Origin: a virus
DNA: 27,862 nt
Virus record (IMG/VR): IMGVR_UViG_3300006925_000107
Location: 1 to 27,862 of that record
Strand: one strand, 5' to 3'
Shown: piece after piece, positions 15,179-22,195 of the stretch
How the letters are laid out: each line of letters begins with the position of its first letter
How positions within the stretch are numbered: position 1 is the first letter of the stretch
Notes under the pieces: model-generated
Seen by the model: the letters and a program-made list of their open reading frames with translations, nothing else
Told to the model about the DNA's origin: nothing
Databases searched by the model: none
Position numbers and translations under genes: made by a program

Positions 15179-16246
15179 ATGTCAGAAGCACATAGGATTC
15201 CTACCGCTATATTAAGATATCCATATGAGGCAATAACAGAAACAACTGATTTTTTACAGTTGTCTATTTTTAGATATGATACTAATGCAAATGGTGGTTC
15301 TAATACACTAGTTGCAACCGATACAACTAATAAAAATCCATTTTCTACTTTAAATATTGCTAAATCAAATATATCTAAATCTAAGGTGCTGACTGAAGGC
15401 GGTGTAATTGCTTTACCGATGCCATCCAATATTCAAGATTCTAATGCAGTTTCTTATGAATCTGGTGAGATGAATAATATTACCGCAGCAGGACTTAAAG
15501 CTTTCAATGACGCGACTGCAGTAATTCCTTCGGCAGGAGAGGGTGGAGTAGCGGCAGCAATGCAGAAAGGGGGTGAACAAATATTGAAAGGAGGTGCAGA
15601 TTTTCTCAGATCACCTGCGGTTGCAGATAGTCGGGAATTGATTATGAAAGCATTATCTGCACAAGCAGTTAATATTTTTGGTGCTAATGTGAGTGTAAAT
15701 CAGTTACTTGCAAGAAGTGGAGGTAAAATCCTCAATCCAAATATGGAGTTACTGTTTAACAATGTAACTTTGAGAACTTTTAGATTTTCTTTTAAAATGA
15801 CTCCACGAGATGAAAATGAGGCCACATCTATCAAGTCTATTATTAGAACTCTAAAAAGAAATATGGCAGCAAAAAATAAAGAGTTATTTCTAGAAACACC
15901 AAATATTTTTGAACTTCAATATAAAAAAGGAAATAGACCTCATCCATTCTTAAACTTATTTCAACCATGTGCCCTTAGTGACATGAGTGTAAATTATACT
16001 GGTGAAAATGTTTATGCAACATATGCAGATGGAACACCAATTTCTATGATTATGACTCTAACATTCAAAGAATTATTTCCAATCTATCAAGGAGATTATG
16101 GAGAATATGATGCGGATACTATGACGTGGAAGGGTGGAAAAGCATCTTTTAATGGTAAAACAGGTGGAAACTTCCAAGATACCGATCTAATTTATGGTGT
16201 TACTGGTGACACCCAAAACGACAATGTTCAAGGAGTAGGATTATAA
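15179..16246 (+). CDS. 48: Baseplate tail-tube cap gp48, 355 aa
   Basis: The opening LRYPYEAITETTDFLQLSIF and the central block MELLFNNVTLRTFRFSFKMT, followed by PRDENEATSIKSIIRTLKRN, are typical of gp48 (T4 gp48, 364 aa). The end has MIMTLTFKELFPIYQGDY. gp48 closes the upper face of the baseplate dome, where it supports gp54 and the first tube ring. The tube-like fold explains the resemblance of its core to gp54. A long Ala/Gly-rich stretch (about 100-170) separates two beta parts. gp53 follows after 1 bp, with AGGAGT inside the end of this gene, so the two are coupled. Confidence 0.85.
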   Translation: MSEAHRIPTAILRYPYEAITETTDFLQLSIFRYDTNANGGSNTLVATDTTNKNPFSTLNIAKSNISKSKVLTEGGVIALPMPSNIQDSNAVSYESGEMNNITAAGLKAFNDATAVIPSAGEGGVAAAMQKGGEQILKGGADFLRSPAVADSRELIMKALSAQAVNIFGANVSVNQLLARSGGKILNPNMELLFNNVTLRTFRFSFKMTPRDENEATSIKSIIRTLKRNMAAKNKELFLETPNIFELQYKKGNRPHPFLNLFQPCALSDMSVNYTGENVYATYADGTPISMIMTLTFKELFPIYQGDYGEYDADTMTWKGGKASFNGKTGGNFQDTDLIYGVTGDTQNDNVQGVGL

Positions 16247-16247
16247 A

Positions 16248-16952
16248 ATGGGATATTTCAGAGAACTACCGAATTTTGAATATCTTTCACCTCTTTCTGA
16301 CCGCAACTCAGCATCAGAATATATTGAGGCAAAAAATTTATTTAAAAGAGTAAAACTTAGAGAAGATTTTTATAATTCAATAACTAATTTTGAAAAATAT
16401 TATATCAAAGGTAATGCAAGACCAGATCAAGTTGCAAACGATTTATATGGATCATCAGATCTTGATTGGGTTGTTTTGATTAGTGCAAATATTGTTAATG
16501 TAAGAAATCAATGGCCATTGAGCACAAATGATTTATATGAGTATGCAAAAGATACTTACGGTGATACTCTCACGCATACTAGATATTATGAAACTATAGA
16601 AGTAAAAGATAGTAAAGGAAGAACAATTCTTCCCAAGGGACAAATTGTTGATTATAACTTTAAATCACCAAAACCAAAAATTGATACCGCAGTAACATCA
16701 TCTTATGTGCAATATTGGGATAGTGGATTAGATTCTGCGGTTACTAAAACAAATATAACAAAATCGATTACAAATTTTGATTATGAAACAGATTTGAACA
16801 ATGAGAAAAGAGGAATTTTTGTACTACGTCCAAGTTATCTACAATCATTCTTAATAGATCATAGAAGAATTATGGGGTATAAAAAATCTTCTAGTCAGTA
16901 TATTAATTCCAAGACTAAGAGATCAGAAAATATTAGAGTTAAATCACCATAA
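16248..16952 (+). CDS. 53: Baseplate wedge protein gp53, 234 aa
   Basis: The N-terminus (GYFRELPNFEYLSPLSDRNS) and the block ARPDQVANDLYGSSDLDWVV, then LISANIVNVRNQWPLS, match the gp53 family. There 'P--iA---YG----dW-i---N-i-dp--wP' is a LysM-like motif (T4 gp53, 196 aa). In T4 gp53 binds the finished wedges and clamps them to each other and to the hub. The C-terminal extension (about residues 160-234, lysine- and serine-rich) is longer than in T4. It is the last gene of the rightward late operon and meets gp32 head-on, with hairpins at 16957-17026 between them. Confidence 0.85.
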   Translation: MGYFRELPNFEYLSPLSDRNSASEYIEAKNLFKRVKLREDFYNSITNFEKYYIKGNARPDQVANDLYGSSDLDWVVLISANIVNVRNQWPLSTNDLYEYAKDTYGDTLTHTRYYETIEVKDSKGRTILPKGQIVDYNFKSPKPKIDTAVTSSYVQYWDSGLDSAVTKTNITKSITNFDYETDLNNEKRGIFVLRPSYLQSFLIDHRRIMGYKKSSSQYINSKTKRSENIRVKSP

Positions 16953-16956
16953 GACA

Positions 16957-16985
16957 TAAAAAAACCGCAGAAGTAAATCTGCGGT
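16957..16985 (-). terminator. Rho-independent terminator of gp32
   Basis: On the minus strand ACCGCAG, an 8-nt loop, then CTGCGGT forms a perfect 7-bp stem followed by seven T. It stands about 38 bp after the gp32 stop codon. Confidence 0.85.
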
Positions 16986-16989
16986 ATAG

Positions 16990-17026
16990 AATTTGATTAC
17001 ACTGTTATTCTACAATCAAATTTTAC
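16990..17026 (+). terminator. AT-rich hairpin after gp53, possible weak terminator
   Basis: AATTTGATT (16990-16998) and AATCAAATT (17014-17022) form a perfect 9-bp stem with a 15-nt loop. On the plus strand it is followed by a short T run. Low GC makes it a weak terminator at best, but it would stop rightward late transcripts entering gp32. Confidence 0.4.
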
Positions 17027-17958
17027 TCTTCAGCAAGTTTCTGGAAATATGAGAGTGCATCATCATCTTCATCGAGAGAAGATGAGGAACTAGAACTCAA
17101 AATATCTTCAGCATTGAAGTCACCAGGTGTAGAAGTTACCTGAGGTGCAGGACCACGGTTAGAAGCACGGAAATCTTCCTCTGCCTCAACAGTTTCCTGA
17201 TCTTGGAAACGAGGAGTGCCTTTGTTACCAAGAACATAATCGAGACGCTTCTTCAGTTCATCATAGGTCTTGAACTGATCAGCAGCAACAAACTCTTCCA
17301 GAGAATACTGCTTCTTCCAGATTGCTTCCATGGCATCATCATCATCCAACAAGGCACTCTGTGCAGCAAATTCGGATGAATCATAGTTGCGGTAACCAGC
17401 AACGTTCTTTGCCTTCAGTTTGAAGTTAGCACCCTGCCAGAAGTCAAATGGATCAATTGCTTCCTCGTCCTCAAACTCGGGTTGCATTGCTGCAGTGATC
17501 TTATCAAAGATCTTCTTACCGAACTTGTAAAGCATTGCTCTACCTTCATTAGAAGGATTAGCAGGATCTTTTACAACATAGATGTTTGCAACGTAGGTCA
17601 GTTTACGCTTTTGCTTACGTGCAGCATCTTTGCCAGCATCAGTGCCGTTGTTCCACAACAAAGAATTATATTCAGAAACAGGATCTTTCTGACCGAGAGT
17701 GGTGAGTGAGTTCTCGATAAACCAACCACCAGGACCTTGGAAGGCATGGGAGTATAGTTTCACGAATGGAAGATCTTCGCCGTTGGGAGCAGGTAGGAAA
17801 CGAATAACGGCATAACCATTGCCGCCTTTATCACATTCAAGTTTCCAGAGACGGTCATCTCCTGAACCGCCAGTATTATTCATTTTTTCAACTTCTTTAA
17901 CCAGTTTAGCGGTCAAAGAACCAAGTTTGGATTGCTTTTTAAGGTCTGCGAAAGACAT
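17023..17958 (-). CDS. 32: Single-stranded DNA-binding protein gp32, 311 aa
   Basis: The order is that of T4 gp32 (301 aa): a basic N-terminal interaction segment (KKQSKLGSLTAKLVKEVEK), an OB-fold core with ANIYVVKDPANPSNEGRAML and YKFGKKIFDKI, and an acidic tail (LDEDDDALSYFQKLAEE after a serine run) that recruits replication partners. T4 gp32 binds zinc through His64, Cys77, Cys87 and Cys90. Here the aligned region reads WFIENSLTTLGQKDPVSEYN and the whole protein has one cysteine only, so the zinc site is absent. It is expressed from a TTGACA/TATACT promoter with a 36-nt leader holding GAGGT and a tandem repeat. gp59 and gp33 lie just upstream as in T4. Confidence 0.95.
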   Translation of the reverse strand: MSFADLKKQSKLGSLTAKLVKEVEKMNNTGGSGDDRLWKLECDKGGNGYAVIRFLPAPNGEDLPFVKLYSHAFQGPGGWFIENSLTTLGQKDPVSEYNSLLWNNGTDAGKDAARKQKRKLTYVANIYVVKDPANPSNEGRAMLYKFGKKIFDKITAAMQPEFEDEEAIDPFDFWQGANFKLKAKNVAGYRNYDSSEFAAQSALLDDDDAMEAIWKKQYSLEEFVAADQFKTYDELKKRLDYVLGNKGTPRFQDQETVEAEEDFRASNRGPAPQVTSTPGDFNAEDILSSSSSSSLDEDDDALSYFQKLAEE

Positions 17959-17970
17959 TAGATACCTCGG

Positions 17971-17988
17971 ATGGGTTGGATGGGTTGG
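17971..17988 (-). promoter_or_regulatory. Tandem 9-nt repeat in the gp32 leader (candidate autoregulatory site)
   Basis: Two perfect copies of CCAACCCAT stand in the gp32 mRNA leader just before the GAGGT ribosome site. The leader has almost no G and little ability to fold. T4 gp32 represses its own translation by binding unstructured leader RNA, so this repeat is a plausible operator. That is inference. Confidence 0.4.
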
Positions 17989-18000
17989 ATTTACTTAGGT

Positions 18001-18029
18001 AGTATAGCAAAAATGCGCTCAACTGTCAA
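18001..18029 (-). promoter_or_regulatory. Sigma-70 promoter of gp32
   Basis: On the minus strand TTGACA (18029-18024), 17 bp, TATACT (18006-18001). The -35 lies inside the last codons of the DUF1825 gene. The start point would be near 17994, giving a leader of about 36 nt. Confidence 0.9.
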
Positions 18030-18351
18030 TCTGATTTTTGAGCGAATCAATGGTTTCTTTCATGCTATTGAAAAGCATGTTCAAATCGGTTCCAGGGGGA
18101 AACCCCATAGTAATGACCGATTTACGCAAATTCTCTTTCATCTCAACCGCTTGAGGGTCATCTGAAAGAGATAATCTAGTATACATCACTTTTTGCTTTT
18201 CTAATAGTCGTGATAACTTTTCAACGTTTTCCAATTGTTCTTTAGGATCCATCATAGAAAAAGTTAAAAAAGTTCCATAGATCTCCTCTTGAAGATCATT
18301 AATCTCTTTTAACTCTTCTTGAATTATATTTGAATCAAAAAATTCACTCAT
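18019..18351 (-). CDS. DUF1825 family protein, 110 aa
   Basis: MSEFFDSNIIQEELKEINDL followed by QEEIYGTFLTF and LLEKQKVMYTRLSLSDDPQA matches the DUF1825 family, small helical proteins conserved in cyanobacteria and carried by many T4-like cyanophages. MGFPPGTDLNMLF near the end is also characteristic. The function is unknown. Its constant place between gp59 and gp32 in these phages suggests a role in replication, or takeover of a host function. It overlaps the end of gp59 by 8 bp. The family is one of the clearest signs that the host is cyanobacterial. Confidence 0.85.
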   Translation of the reverse strand: MSEFFDSNIIQEELKEINDLQEEIYGTFLTFSMMDPKEQLENVEKLSRLLEKQKVMYTRLSLSDDPQAVEMKENLRKSVITMGFPPGTDLNMLFNSMKETIDSLKNQIDS

Positions 18352-18946
18352 GAACTATGGACCTTAATATTTTTTTATATTGGAATACATTAATATTTAT
18401 GAAAGGATCATATTTTTTTATTTTTAATCCGATAGTTTCCCATACAGGATCATTTAACTGTTTATCGAATTTTTTTGAAAAATGAAAAATTCTTTCGTAT
18501 ATTACGAATGTTTCTAGAGATAATTTCCCGCTTAGAAGTTTTTTTAGTATAATCGGATGACCTTTGGAACATTTGAATAGTTCTTCCAATTCGATCTCCG
18601 ATAGTAATTCGGTGCTTTGTTCTTTGAACAAGTAGCTCAAACTCTGTTGTCGTCTCATCCATTCGGCGTAAGTCCTTTCGCCAGAATTGATAATTTCTCC
18701 AATCCATAGATTTTGTGGGTTATCGGTGGAAACAAAATTAGATACAAGAAAGTTGACAACTTCTTTATCGGAATATTTACGGGAGGTTTTTTCAAACCAA
18801 TACTTATCCTTTCTCTTATTAAAAGATGATACAGTTGCACGGGTTTTAGCACCATACTTAAAAAAATCATACTTTGGATTAGTAAAGTGATTTTTCAGAG
18901 ACAAGTAATGTTGATAAGCATCAAATGGAGTCACTTTCAGTTTCAT
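18344..18946 (-). CDS. 59: Replicative helicase loader gp59, 200 aa
   Basis: The opening VTPFDAYQHYLSLKNHFTNP, then KYDFFKYGAKTR and FNKRKDKYWFEKTSRKYSDK correspond to the T4 gp59 N-terminal domain (T4: KYDVIKYNW..., KRRDKYFFQKLSEKY; 217 aa). LWIGEI is also shared. gp59 recognises forked DNA, binds gp32 and loads the gp41 helicase. I chose ATG 18946; an in-frame TTG at 18967 gives seven more residues. The start lies inside the 3' end of the 65-aa gene (26-bp overlap). The C-terminal half (about 120-200) is helical, with a basic end. Confidence 0.85.
   Translation of the reverse strand: MKLKVTPFDAYQHYLSLKNHFTNPKYDFFKYGAKTRATVSSFNKRKDKYWFEKTSRKYSDKEVVNFLVSNFVSTDNPQNLWIGEIINSGERTYAEWMRRQQSLSYLFKEQSTELLSEIELEELFKCSKGHPIILKKLLSGKLSLETFVIYERIFHFSKKFDKQLNDPVWETIGLKIKKYDPFININVFQYKKILRSIVHE
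18394..18401 (-). promoter_or_regulatory. Possible late octamer CATAAATA inside gp59
   Basis: On the minus strand CATAAATA matches seven of eight late-consensus bases. It lies 43 bp before the DUF1825 start and could add late expression of DUF1825 and gp32. It is inside coding sequence, and similar octamers occur inside other genes, so it may be chance. Confidence 0.3.
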
Positions 18947-19118
18947 CAATTCTTTCAAATTCTTCAATCATATTAACAGGAACACTATGCGTATCAGAAA
19001 TACGATACCAATGAGTTCCCTCACTAGGACCAATATACTTGATCTCAGTTTCGGGAATATTGTGTTCTCTTATAGCAGCTTGCATTTTGAGATGCAAGAG
19101 TTCATCACGAGAAATCAT
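18921..19118 (-). CDS. Small conserved protein, 65 aa, unknown function
   Basis: This is a 65-residue protein with a basic helical start (SRDELLHLKMQAAIREHNIP) and a compact beta part (KYIGPSEGTHWYRISDTHSV). The acidic end is ERIDETESDSI. Its ATG overlaps the gp33 stop in an ATGA arrangement, and gp59 begins inside its last codons, so the three are translationally linked. No motif gives a function. Placement between gp33 and gp59 would fit a DNA or RNA polymerase accessory role, but that is only context. Confidence 0.7.
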   Translation of the reverse strand: MISRDELLHLKMQAAIREHNIPETEIKYIGPSEGTHWYRISDTHSVPVNMIEEFERIDETESDSI

Positions 19119-19375
19119 ATAGGAAGTTTAGCACGAGATGTTTTTTTCATGAAATTAAGACGAATAGCGTCCCACTTCAAACGTTCCTTTAAGGATTTTG
19201 AAACTAGTTTCGTTACAGAATCTACTTCAAGTTCATTGATTTCACAATAATGACAGATAGCATCAATATAATTGAATTTCTCTTCTGCCACAATTTTTTC
19301 AATTTCCAAAGCAAATTTTGATGGAGTTAGAAATTTACTCGCAATTGCCTTTTCCAGTTCTTTATTCGGTTCCAT
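19115..19375 (-). CDS. 33: Late transcription accessory protein gp33-like, 86 aa
   Basis: From MEPNKELEKAIASKFLTPSK, the body IVAEEKFNYIDAICHYCEIN, then VDSVTKLVSKSLKERLKWDA and a basic end (NFMKKTSRAKLPI) fit the short gp33 proteins of cyanophages. T4 gp33 (112 aa) bridges the beta flap of RNA polymerase and, with gp55 and the sliding clamp, activates late promoters. T4 also has 33 beside 59 and 32. I chose ATG 19375; it lies inside the end of the nuclease gene (14-bp overlap). The longer frame to 19480 would overlap that gene by 119 bp. Its targets would be the TCTAAATA-type octamers in this window. Confidence 0.75.
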   Translation of the reverse strand: MEPNKELEKAIASKFLTPSKFALEIEKIVAEEKFNYIDAICHYCEINELEVDSVTKLVSKSLKERLKWDAIRLNFMKKTSRAKLPI

Positions 19376-20042
19376 AGAGTTCCAATTTATCTGTAACAAA
19401 CTTTCTAATGTATTCGGTGAGAAGTTTGATGTACTTCGATTTGTCTCTTTCTTCATAGACGACGCATTCTCCATTTTCACAAGCCATAATGATTACAAAT
19501 TTTTTAACTGGGATACCAGTCATTTCGTATAGCATACATGCATATGCTGCACATTGGACAAAATAATTTTCGATCCAATTTCTTGGTTTCGGTTTTTTAG
19601 AAGTCTTAAAGTCAATTATTGCTAATTCACCCTCGTATTCCGCAATACAATCGACGGTTCCAGCAATACCTAACTGCTTACTATATAGGGAAGTTTCCAG
19701 AGCATGAATATTATCAATATTATTTAAAGTTCCTTTAGAAATCTTAAATAAAAAATCGGAAATAGGACGAACTTTTGGAAGTTTTTCATTCTTGAGATGA
19801 TACTCTACAAGTGTATGCATATCAGTGCCACGACCAGTTGCAGCCTTTGTGACACGATTTGCTTCTTCCTCACCTACTTTTTTACGCCATTTAACAAAGA
19901 TTTCTTTATTATAATGACTAGTTACTGAAGTAATAGAAACTAATTTTAAAAGTTTTTCTTCGTTAGGAACAGAATAATATCGGACTCCATCAATAGTCTC
20001 CCTCTCAAGTTGAGGAAGATTCAAATCAACATGATTAAACAT
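19362..20042 (-). CDS. RecB-family PD-(D/E)xK exonuclease, 226 aa
   Basis: The motifs follow the RecB nuclease pattern in order: RGTDMH (His about 76), LGIAGTVDCI (Asp131), AIIDFKTSK (Asp144-x-Lys146) and QCAAYA (Gln163, the QxxxY motif). These residues bind metal and position DNA. Such nucleases are common in T4-like cyanophages beside PhoH and probably degrade host DNA or process recombination ends. The whole protein is the bare nuclease domain with no helicase. The ATG overlaps the PhoH stop as TAATG, and gp33 begins inside its 3' end. The exact substrate cannot be told from sequence. Confidence 0.8.
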   Translation of the reverse strand: MFNHVDLNLPQLERETIDGVRYYSVPNEEKLLKLVSITSVTSHYNKEIFVKWRKKVGEEEANRVTKAATGRGTDMHTLVEYHLKNEKLPKVRPISDFLFKISKGTLNNIDNIHALETSLYSKQLGIAGTVDCIAEYEGELAIIDFKTSKKPKPRNWIENYFVQCAAYACMLYEMTGIPVKKFVIIMACENGECVVYEERDKSKYIKLLTEYIRKFVTDKLELYGTE

Positions 20043-20797
20043 TAAAAACCTGCATCAATTTTTGCAACGATGTATTCTTTGACCAAACCAGAACGAACAA
20101 TATCATCAAGACCAAACTCAATAATATCAAAAGAAGGCATTGCTCTCAAAATTCTCATAAAGTCAACAATACCATTTCTTTCATTAGTTTTTTGCAAATC
20201 AGATTGAGTTGCATCACCACAGAAACAAATGCGGGTATTTTCGCCAACTCTTGTAATTATACTATCAAGTTCATGAAAATTCAAGTTTTGAAACTCATCA
20301 ACAATAACAATGGCATTATCTAACGTTGTTCCACGAAGGAATGATGTGCTCCAGAATTTAATTGATTCCTGTGCTTTTAAATTGCCATAGAGCATTTCAA
20401 AGTCTGCATCACTAGACATCTGGAACATATACTTCACCATATTCTTATATGGTATTTGATAGATGTCTGCCTTATCTTCATGAGAACCAGGAAGAAAACC
20501 AATCTCTCTGGTTGCTACAAGAGATCTTACAAGATAAATTCTTTCATATGGAGTAGTATCACTTAAAACATCTTGAAGAGCATTATAAAGTGTAATAAAT
20601 GTCTTACCCGTTCCAGCACAACCATAAGCAATTAAATGTTTTCCTTCTTTATATGAAGAAAATAATTTTTTTTGATTCTCAGTAAGAGGATCAATATTAA
20701 CGAGAAGATCAGTATTAATTGGTTTTTTTCTTCTCATTTGCTTGGCAGTCATGCCAATTCCGATTGGAGAATCATTCTTTCTTTTTCTAGTTGCCAT
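20042..20797 (-). CDS. phoH: PhoH-like P-loop ATPase, 251 aa
   Basis: Walker A is YGCAGTGKT (about 58-66), Walker B is IVIVDEFQN, and a sensor-like segment ICFCGDATQSD follows, all typical of PhoH/superfamily 1-like ATPases. NIDPLTENQKKLF is the usual opening of the domain. PhoH-like genes are widespread in marine phages; an RNA-related ATPase or helicase role is suspected but not settled. The first 30 residues are basic (ATRKRKNDSP and MRRKKP). I chose ATG 20797 because it stands 7 bp after the upstream stop; a longer frame to 20995 would overlap that gene almost completely. It is coupled to the nuclease gene downstream. Confidence 0.9.
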   Translation of the reverse strand: MATRKRKNDSPIGIGMTAKQMRRKKPINTDLLVNIDPLTENQKKLFSSYKEGKHLIAYGCAGTGKTFITLYNALQDVLSDTTPYERIYLVRSLVATREIGFLPGSHEDKADIYQIPYKNMVKYMFQMSSDADFEMLYGNLKAQESIKFWSTSFLRGTTLDNAIVIVDEFQNLNFHELDSIITRVGENTRICFCGDATQSDLQKTNERNGIVDFMRILRAMPSFDIIEFGLDDIVRSGLVKEYIVAKIDAGF

Positions 20798-20804
20798 AAG
20801 TTGT

Positions 20805-21053
20805 TTAGATCTTTTTGACAGTTGAACGAGGCGCTTTTGATGCTTTTTCAAGTACATCATTCCAACCAGGATTCTTAGCAACGAGTTTATCTCGCCACTC
20901 TCCAACTTCTCCAGGTTGTGGACAAGTTGAAGGATCCGACCAATCCCTTTTCCATTCGGGATTGTCTTTACACCATTGAGGCCAATCATGAACACTAAGA
21001 ACTACTTCTTTTTGTTCACCTGATTCTTTGTTAATTATAGGATATGTCGCCAT
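20805..21053 (-). CDS. Conserved protein upstream of phoH, 82 aa
   Basis: The sequence is MATYPIINKESGEQKEVVLS, then VHDWPQWCKDNPEWKRDWSD, PSTCPQPGEVGEWRDKLVAK and a basic end (SKAPRSTVKKI). It is tryptophan-rich and starts like a small zinc-ribbon protein, but only two cysteines (about positions 28 and 44) are present, so metal binding is not supported. I recall such proteins next to phoH in T4-like cyanophages, with no known role. It is the first gene behind the TCTAAATA octamer at 21085-21092 and leads an operon with phoH, the nuclease, gp33 and gp59. Confidence 0.75.
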   Translation of the reverse strand: MATYPIINKESGEQKEVVLSVHDWPQWCKDNPEWKRDWSDPSTCPQPGEVGEWRDKLVAKNPGWNDVLEKASKAPRSTVKKI

Positions 21054-21084
21054 GAGTTAAGAAATAATAAAATTCATATATTTT

Positions 21085-21092
21085 TATTTAGA
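21085..21092 (-). promoter_or_regulatory. Late-type promoter octamer TCTAAATA before the phoH operon
   Basis: On the minus strand TCTAAATA covers the thyX stop codon (its TAA is part of the octamer) and lies 32 bp before the 82-aa gene. It is identical to the octamers around gp54/gp4 and gp48, although the genes it precedes are DNA-metabolism genes. Confidence 0.6.
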
Positions 21093-21723
21093 CCCACTCA
21101 AGTGCTTCTGCACAAGTTGGGAATTGATCTGTAAAGATCTTTTTGCAACCTTCTGCAAGATCCATATGCTCTTTCTGAGTCCCGTTTGCAGTTCTTAAAT
21201 TTATATAGTGAATCCATGATCGAACTGATCCCGTCATATAAATTTTGGTCCCTACGGCGAGAGGAAGCACAAAACGAGCACACTCCTTTGCAATCGATGC
21301 ATCAAGCATCTCTTGATACAGTTTCATTCCTTCTTCAAAGTGTTTTTGCATTTTGATCTGGAACTCTTGACGGACAAACGGGTCAATATCATCAATAGAA
21401 TTCTGACGATTCTTGGTGTCTTGTCTGCGTAATTCAGGTAGAGGGATCTTCTCCGCGAGTAAGGAAGAATCAGCATAGCGTTGTGAAAATTCTTGATATG
21501 TGAACGAACGGTGACGAAGCACTTGAGCTGCCAATCCTCTAGTAGTTTCAATCTCAAGAGTCATGAATGCTTGTTCAAACACTGACCAGTGATTGTGCTT
21601 AATACAATAACCCAACAATTTTGCATAATTAGGATTCTCTTGATTATTTGGGTTAGACACACGAGCAACGTATGCCATCATTTTCTCCGCATCGGGAGTT
21701 ACGCTAATAAGTTTTACAGTCAT
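21088..21723 (-). CDS. thyX: FAD-dependent thymidylate synthase ThyX, 211 aa
   Basis: The ThyX signature RHRx7S is present as RHRSFTYQEFS (Arg70-Ser80), followed by QRYAD. Other family parts are NHWSVFEQAFMTLEIETTRG upstream and GSVRSWIHYINLRTAN near residue 165, where Arg residues hold dUMP. The enzyme makes dTMP from dUMP using methylene-tetrahydrofolate, FAD and NADPH. It supplies thymidine for replication of this AT-rich genome. I chose ATG 21723, 2 nt after the upstream stop; an in-frame TTG at 21729 is less likely. No clear ribosome site precedes it, so coupling to the 60-aa gene is likely. Confidence 0.95.
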   Translation of the reverse strand: MTVKLISVTPDAEKMMAYVARVSNPNNQENPNYAKLLGYCIKHNHWSVFEQAFMTLEIETTRGLAAQVLRHRSFTYQEFSQRYADSSLLAEKIPLPELRRQDTKNRQNSIDDIDPFVRQEFQIKMQKHFEEGMKLYQEMLDASIAKECARFVLPLAVGTKIYMTGSVRSWIHYINLRTANGTQKEHMDLAEGCKKIFTDQFPTCAEALEWV

Positions 21724-21725
21724 AA

Positions 21726-21908
21726 TCAATTAGAATAATTATCATCGTCGTTAAAAATTTCATCATAATCTTGTATGTGTTGAGATATTTCAACATATTC
21801 AGATTCAGATGGTTTATATGAACCTACATCAGAATATACTTCTGCTTTAAGACCATCAACTAAAAGTTCCAAATTGCGGACAATAAGTTTTAAACGTTCT
21901 TTATCCAT
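21726..21908 (-). CDS. Small conserved protein upstream of thyX, 60 aa
   Basis: The first half is a helix (MDKERLKLIVRNLELLVDGL) and the second half is acidic and tyrosine-rich (EYVEISQHIQDYDEIFNDDD). The length, acidity and position just before thyX are as I recall for other T4-like cyanophages, but no function is known to me. It is the first gene after the terminator at 21938-21962 and has a -10 element 20 bp upstream of its ATG, so it likely leads the thyX transcript. Its stop is 2 nt from the thyX ATG. Confidence 0.7.
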   Translation of the reverse strand: MDKERLKLIVRNLELLVDGLKAEVYSDVGSYKPSESEYVEISQHIQDYDEIFNDDDNYSN

Positions 21909-21927
21909 AAAAAAAGTTCTTTCAGTA

Positions 21928-21957
21928 ATTATAGCACAAAAAAAGGGGGGTTGTTAC
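21928..21957 (-). promoter_or_regulatory. Probable sigma-70 promoter embedded in a terminator
   Basis: On the minus strand a perfect -10 TATAAT (21933-21928) lies 20 bp before the 60-aa gene. The best -35 is GTAACA (21957-21952, 4 of 6) with an 18-bp spacer, and it falls in the loop and stem of the terminator hairpin, whose T run forms part of the spacer. The weak -35 keeps confidence moderate. Confidence 0.55.
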
Positions 21958-21962
21958 CCCCT
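21938..21962 (-). terminator. Rho-independent terminator after the 58-aa gene
   Basis: On the minus strand AGGGGG, a 6-nt loop and CCCCCCT form a GC stem followed by a run of T. It stands 16 bp after the stop of the 58-aa gene at 21978 and separates that group from the thyX transcript. Confidence 0.85.
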
Positions 21963-21977
21963 GTTATGCTTTTTAAA

Positions 21978-22154
21978 TTAATCCGATACTAGTATGTCCC
22001 TGCAAATACGTTTACATGTGGACTGATCTTCATCGCATTCTATCAAACAACCAAAATAATCATTTACCAAATCTAATTCATCGGTACAACGGTTTAGTGT
22101 GTTCTCAAAATGATTCCATTCTGCTAATTGATTGCGAGAAATAATATTGTGCAT
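21978..22154 (-). CDS. Small Cys-rich protein, 58 aa, unknown function
   Basis: ATG 22154 to TAA 21978 encodes MHNIISRNQLAEWNHFENTL followed by NRCTDELDLVNDYFGCLIEC and DEDQSTCKRICRDILVSD. It is helical and acidic, with five cysteines, four of them as CLIEC and CKRIC. This looks like a paired-cysteine helical hairpin, perhaps disulfide-linked or metal-binding, but no family is assigned. The codon usage and composition match the neighbouring phage genes. A terminator follows 16 bp after its stop. The upstream region contains a possible small reading frame (22196-22324) and a TATAAT without a good -35. Confidence 0.6.
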   Translation of the reverse strand: MHNIISRNQLAEWNHFENTLNRCTDELDLVNDYFGCLIECDEDQSTCKRICRDILVSD

Positions 22155-22195
22155 AATTGATCTCAGTAATTGAACATATAATAAAGATTAAATTT

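Noticed and set aside
20798-20995. 66-residue N-terminal extension of PhoH
   Set aside because: It overlaps the 82-aa gene in another frame and has no family resemblance; the PhoH domain is complete from 20797.
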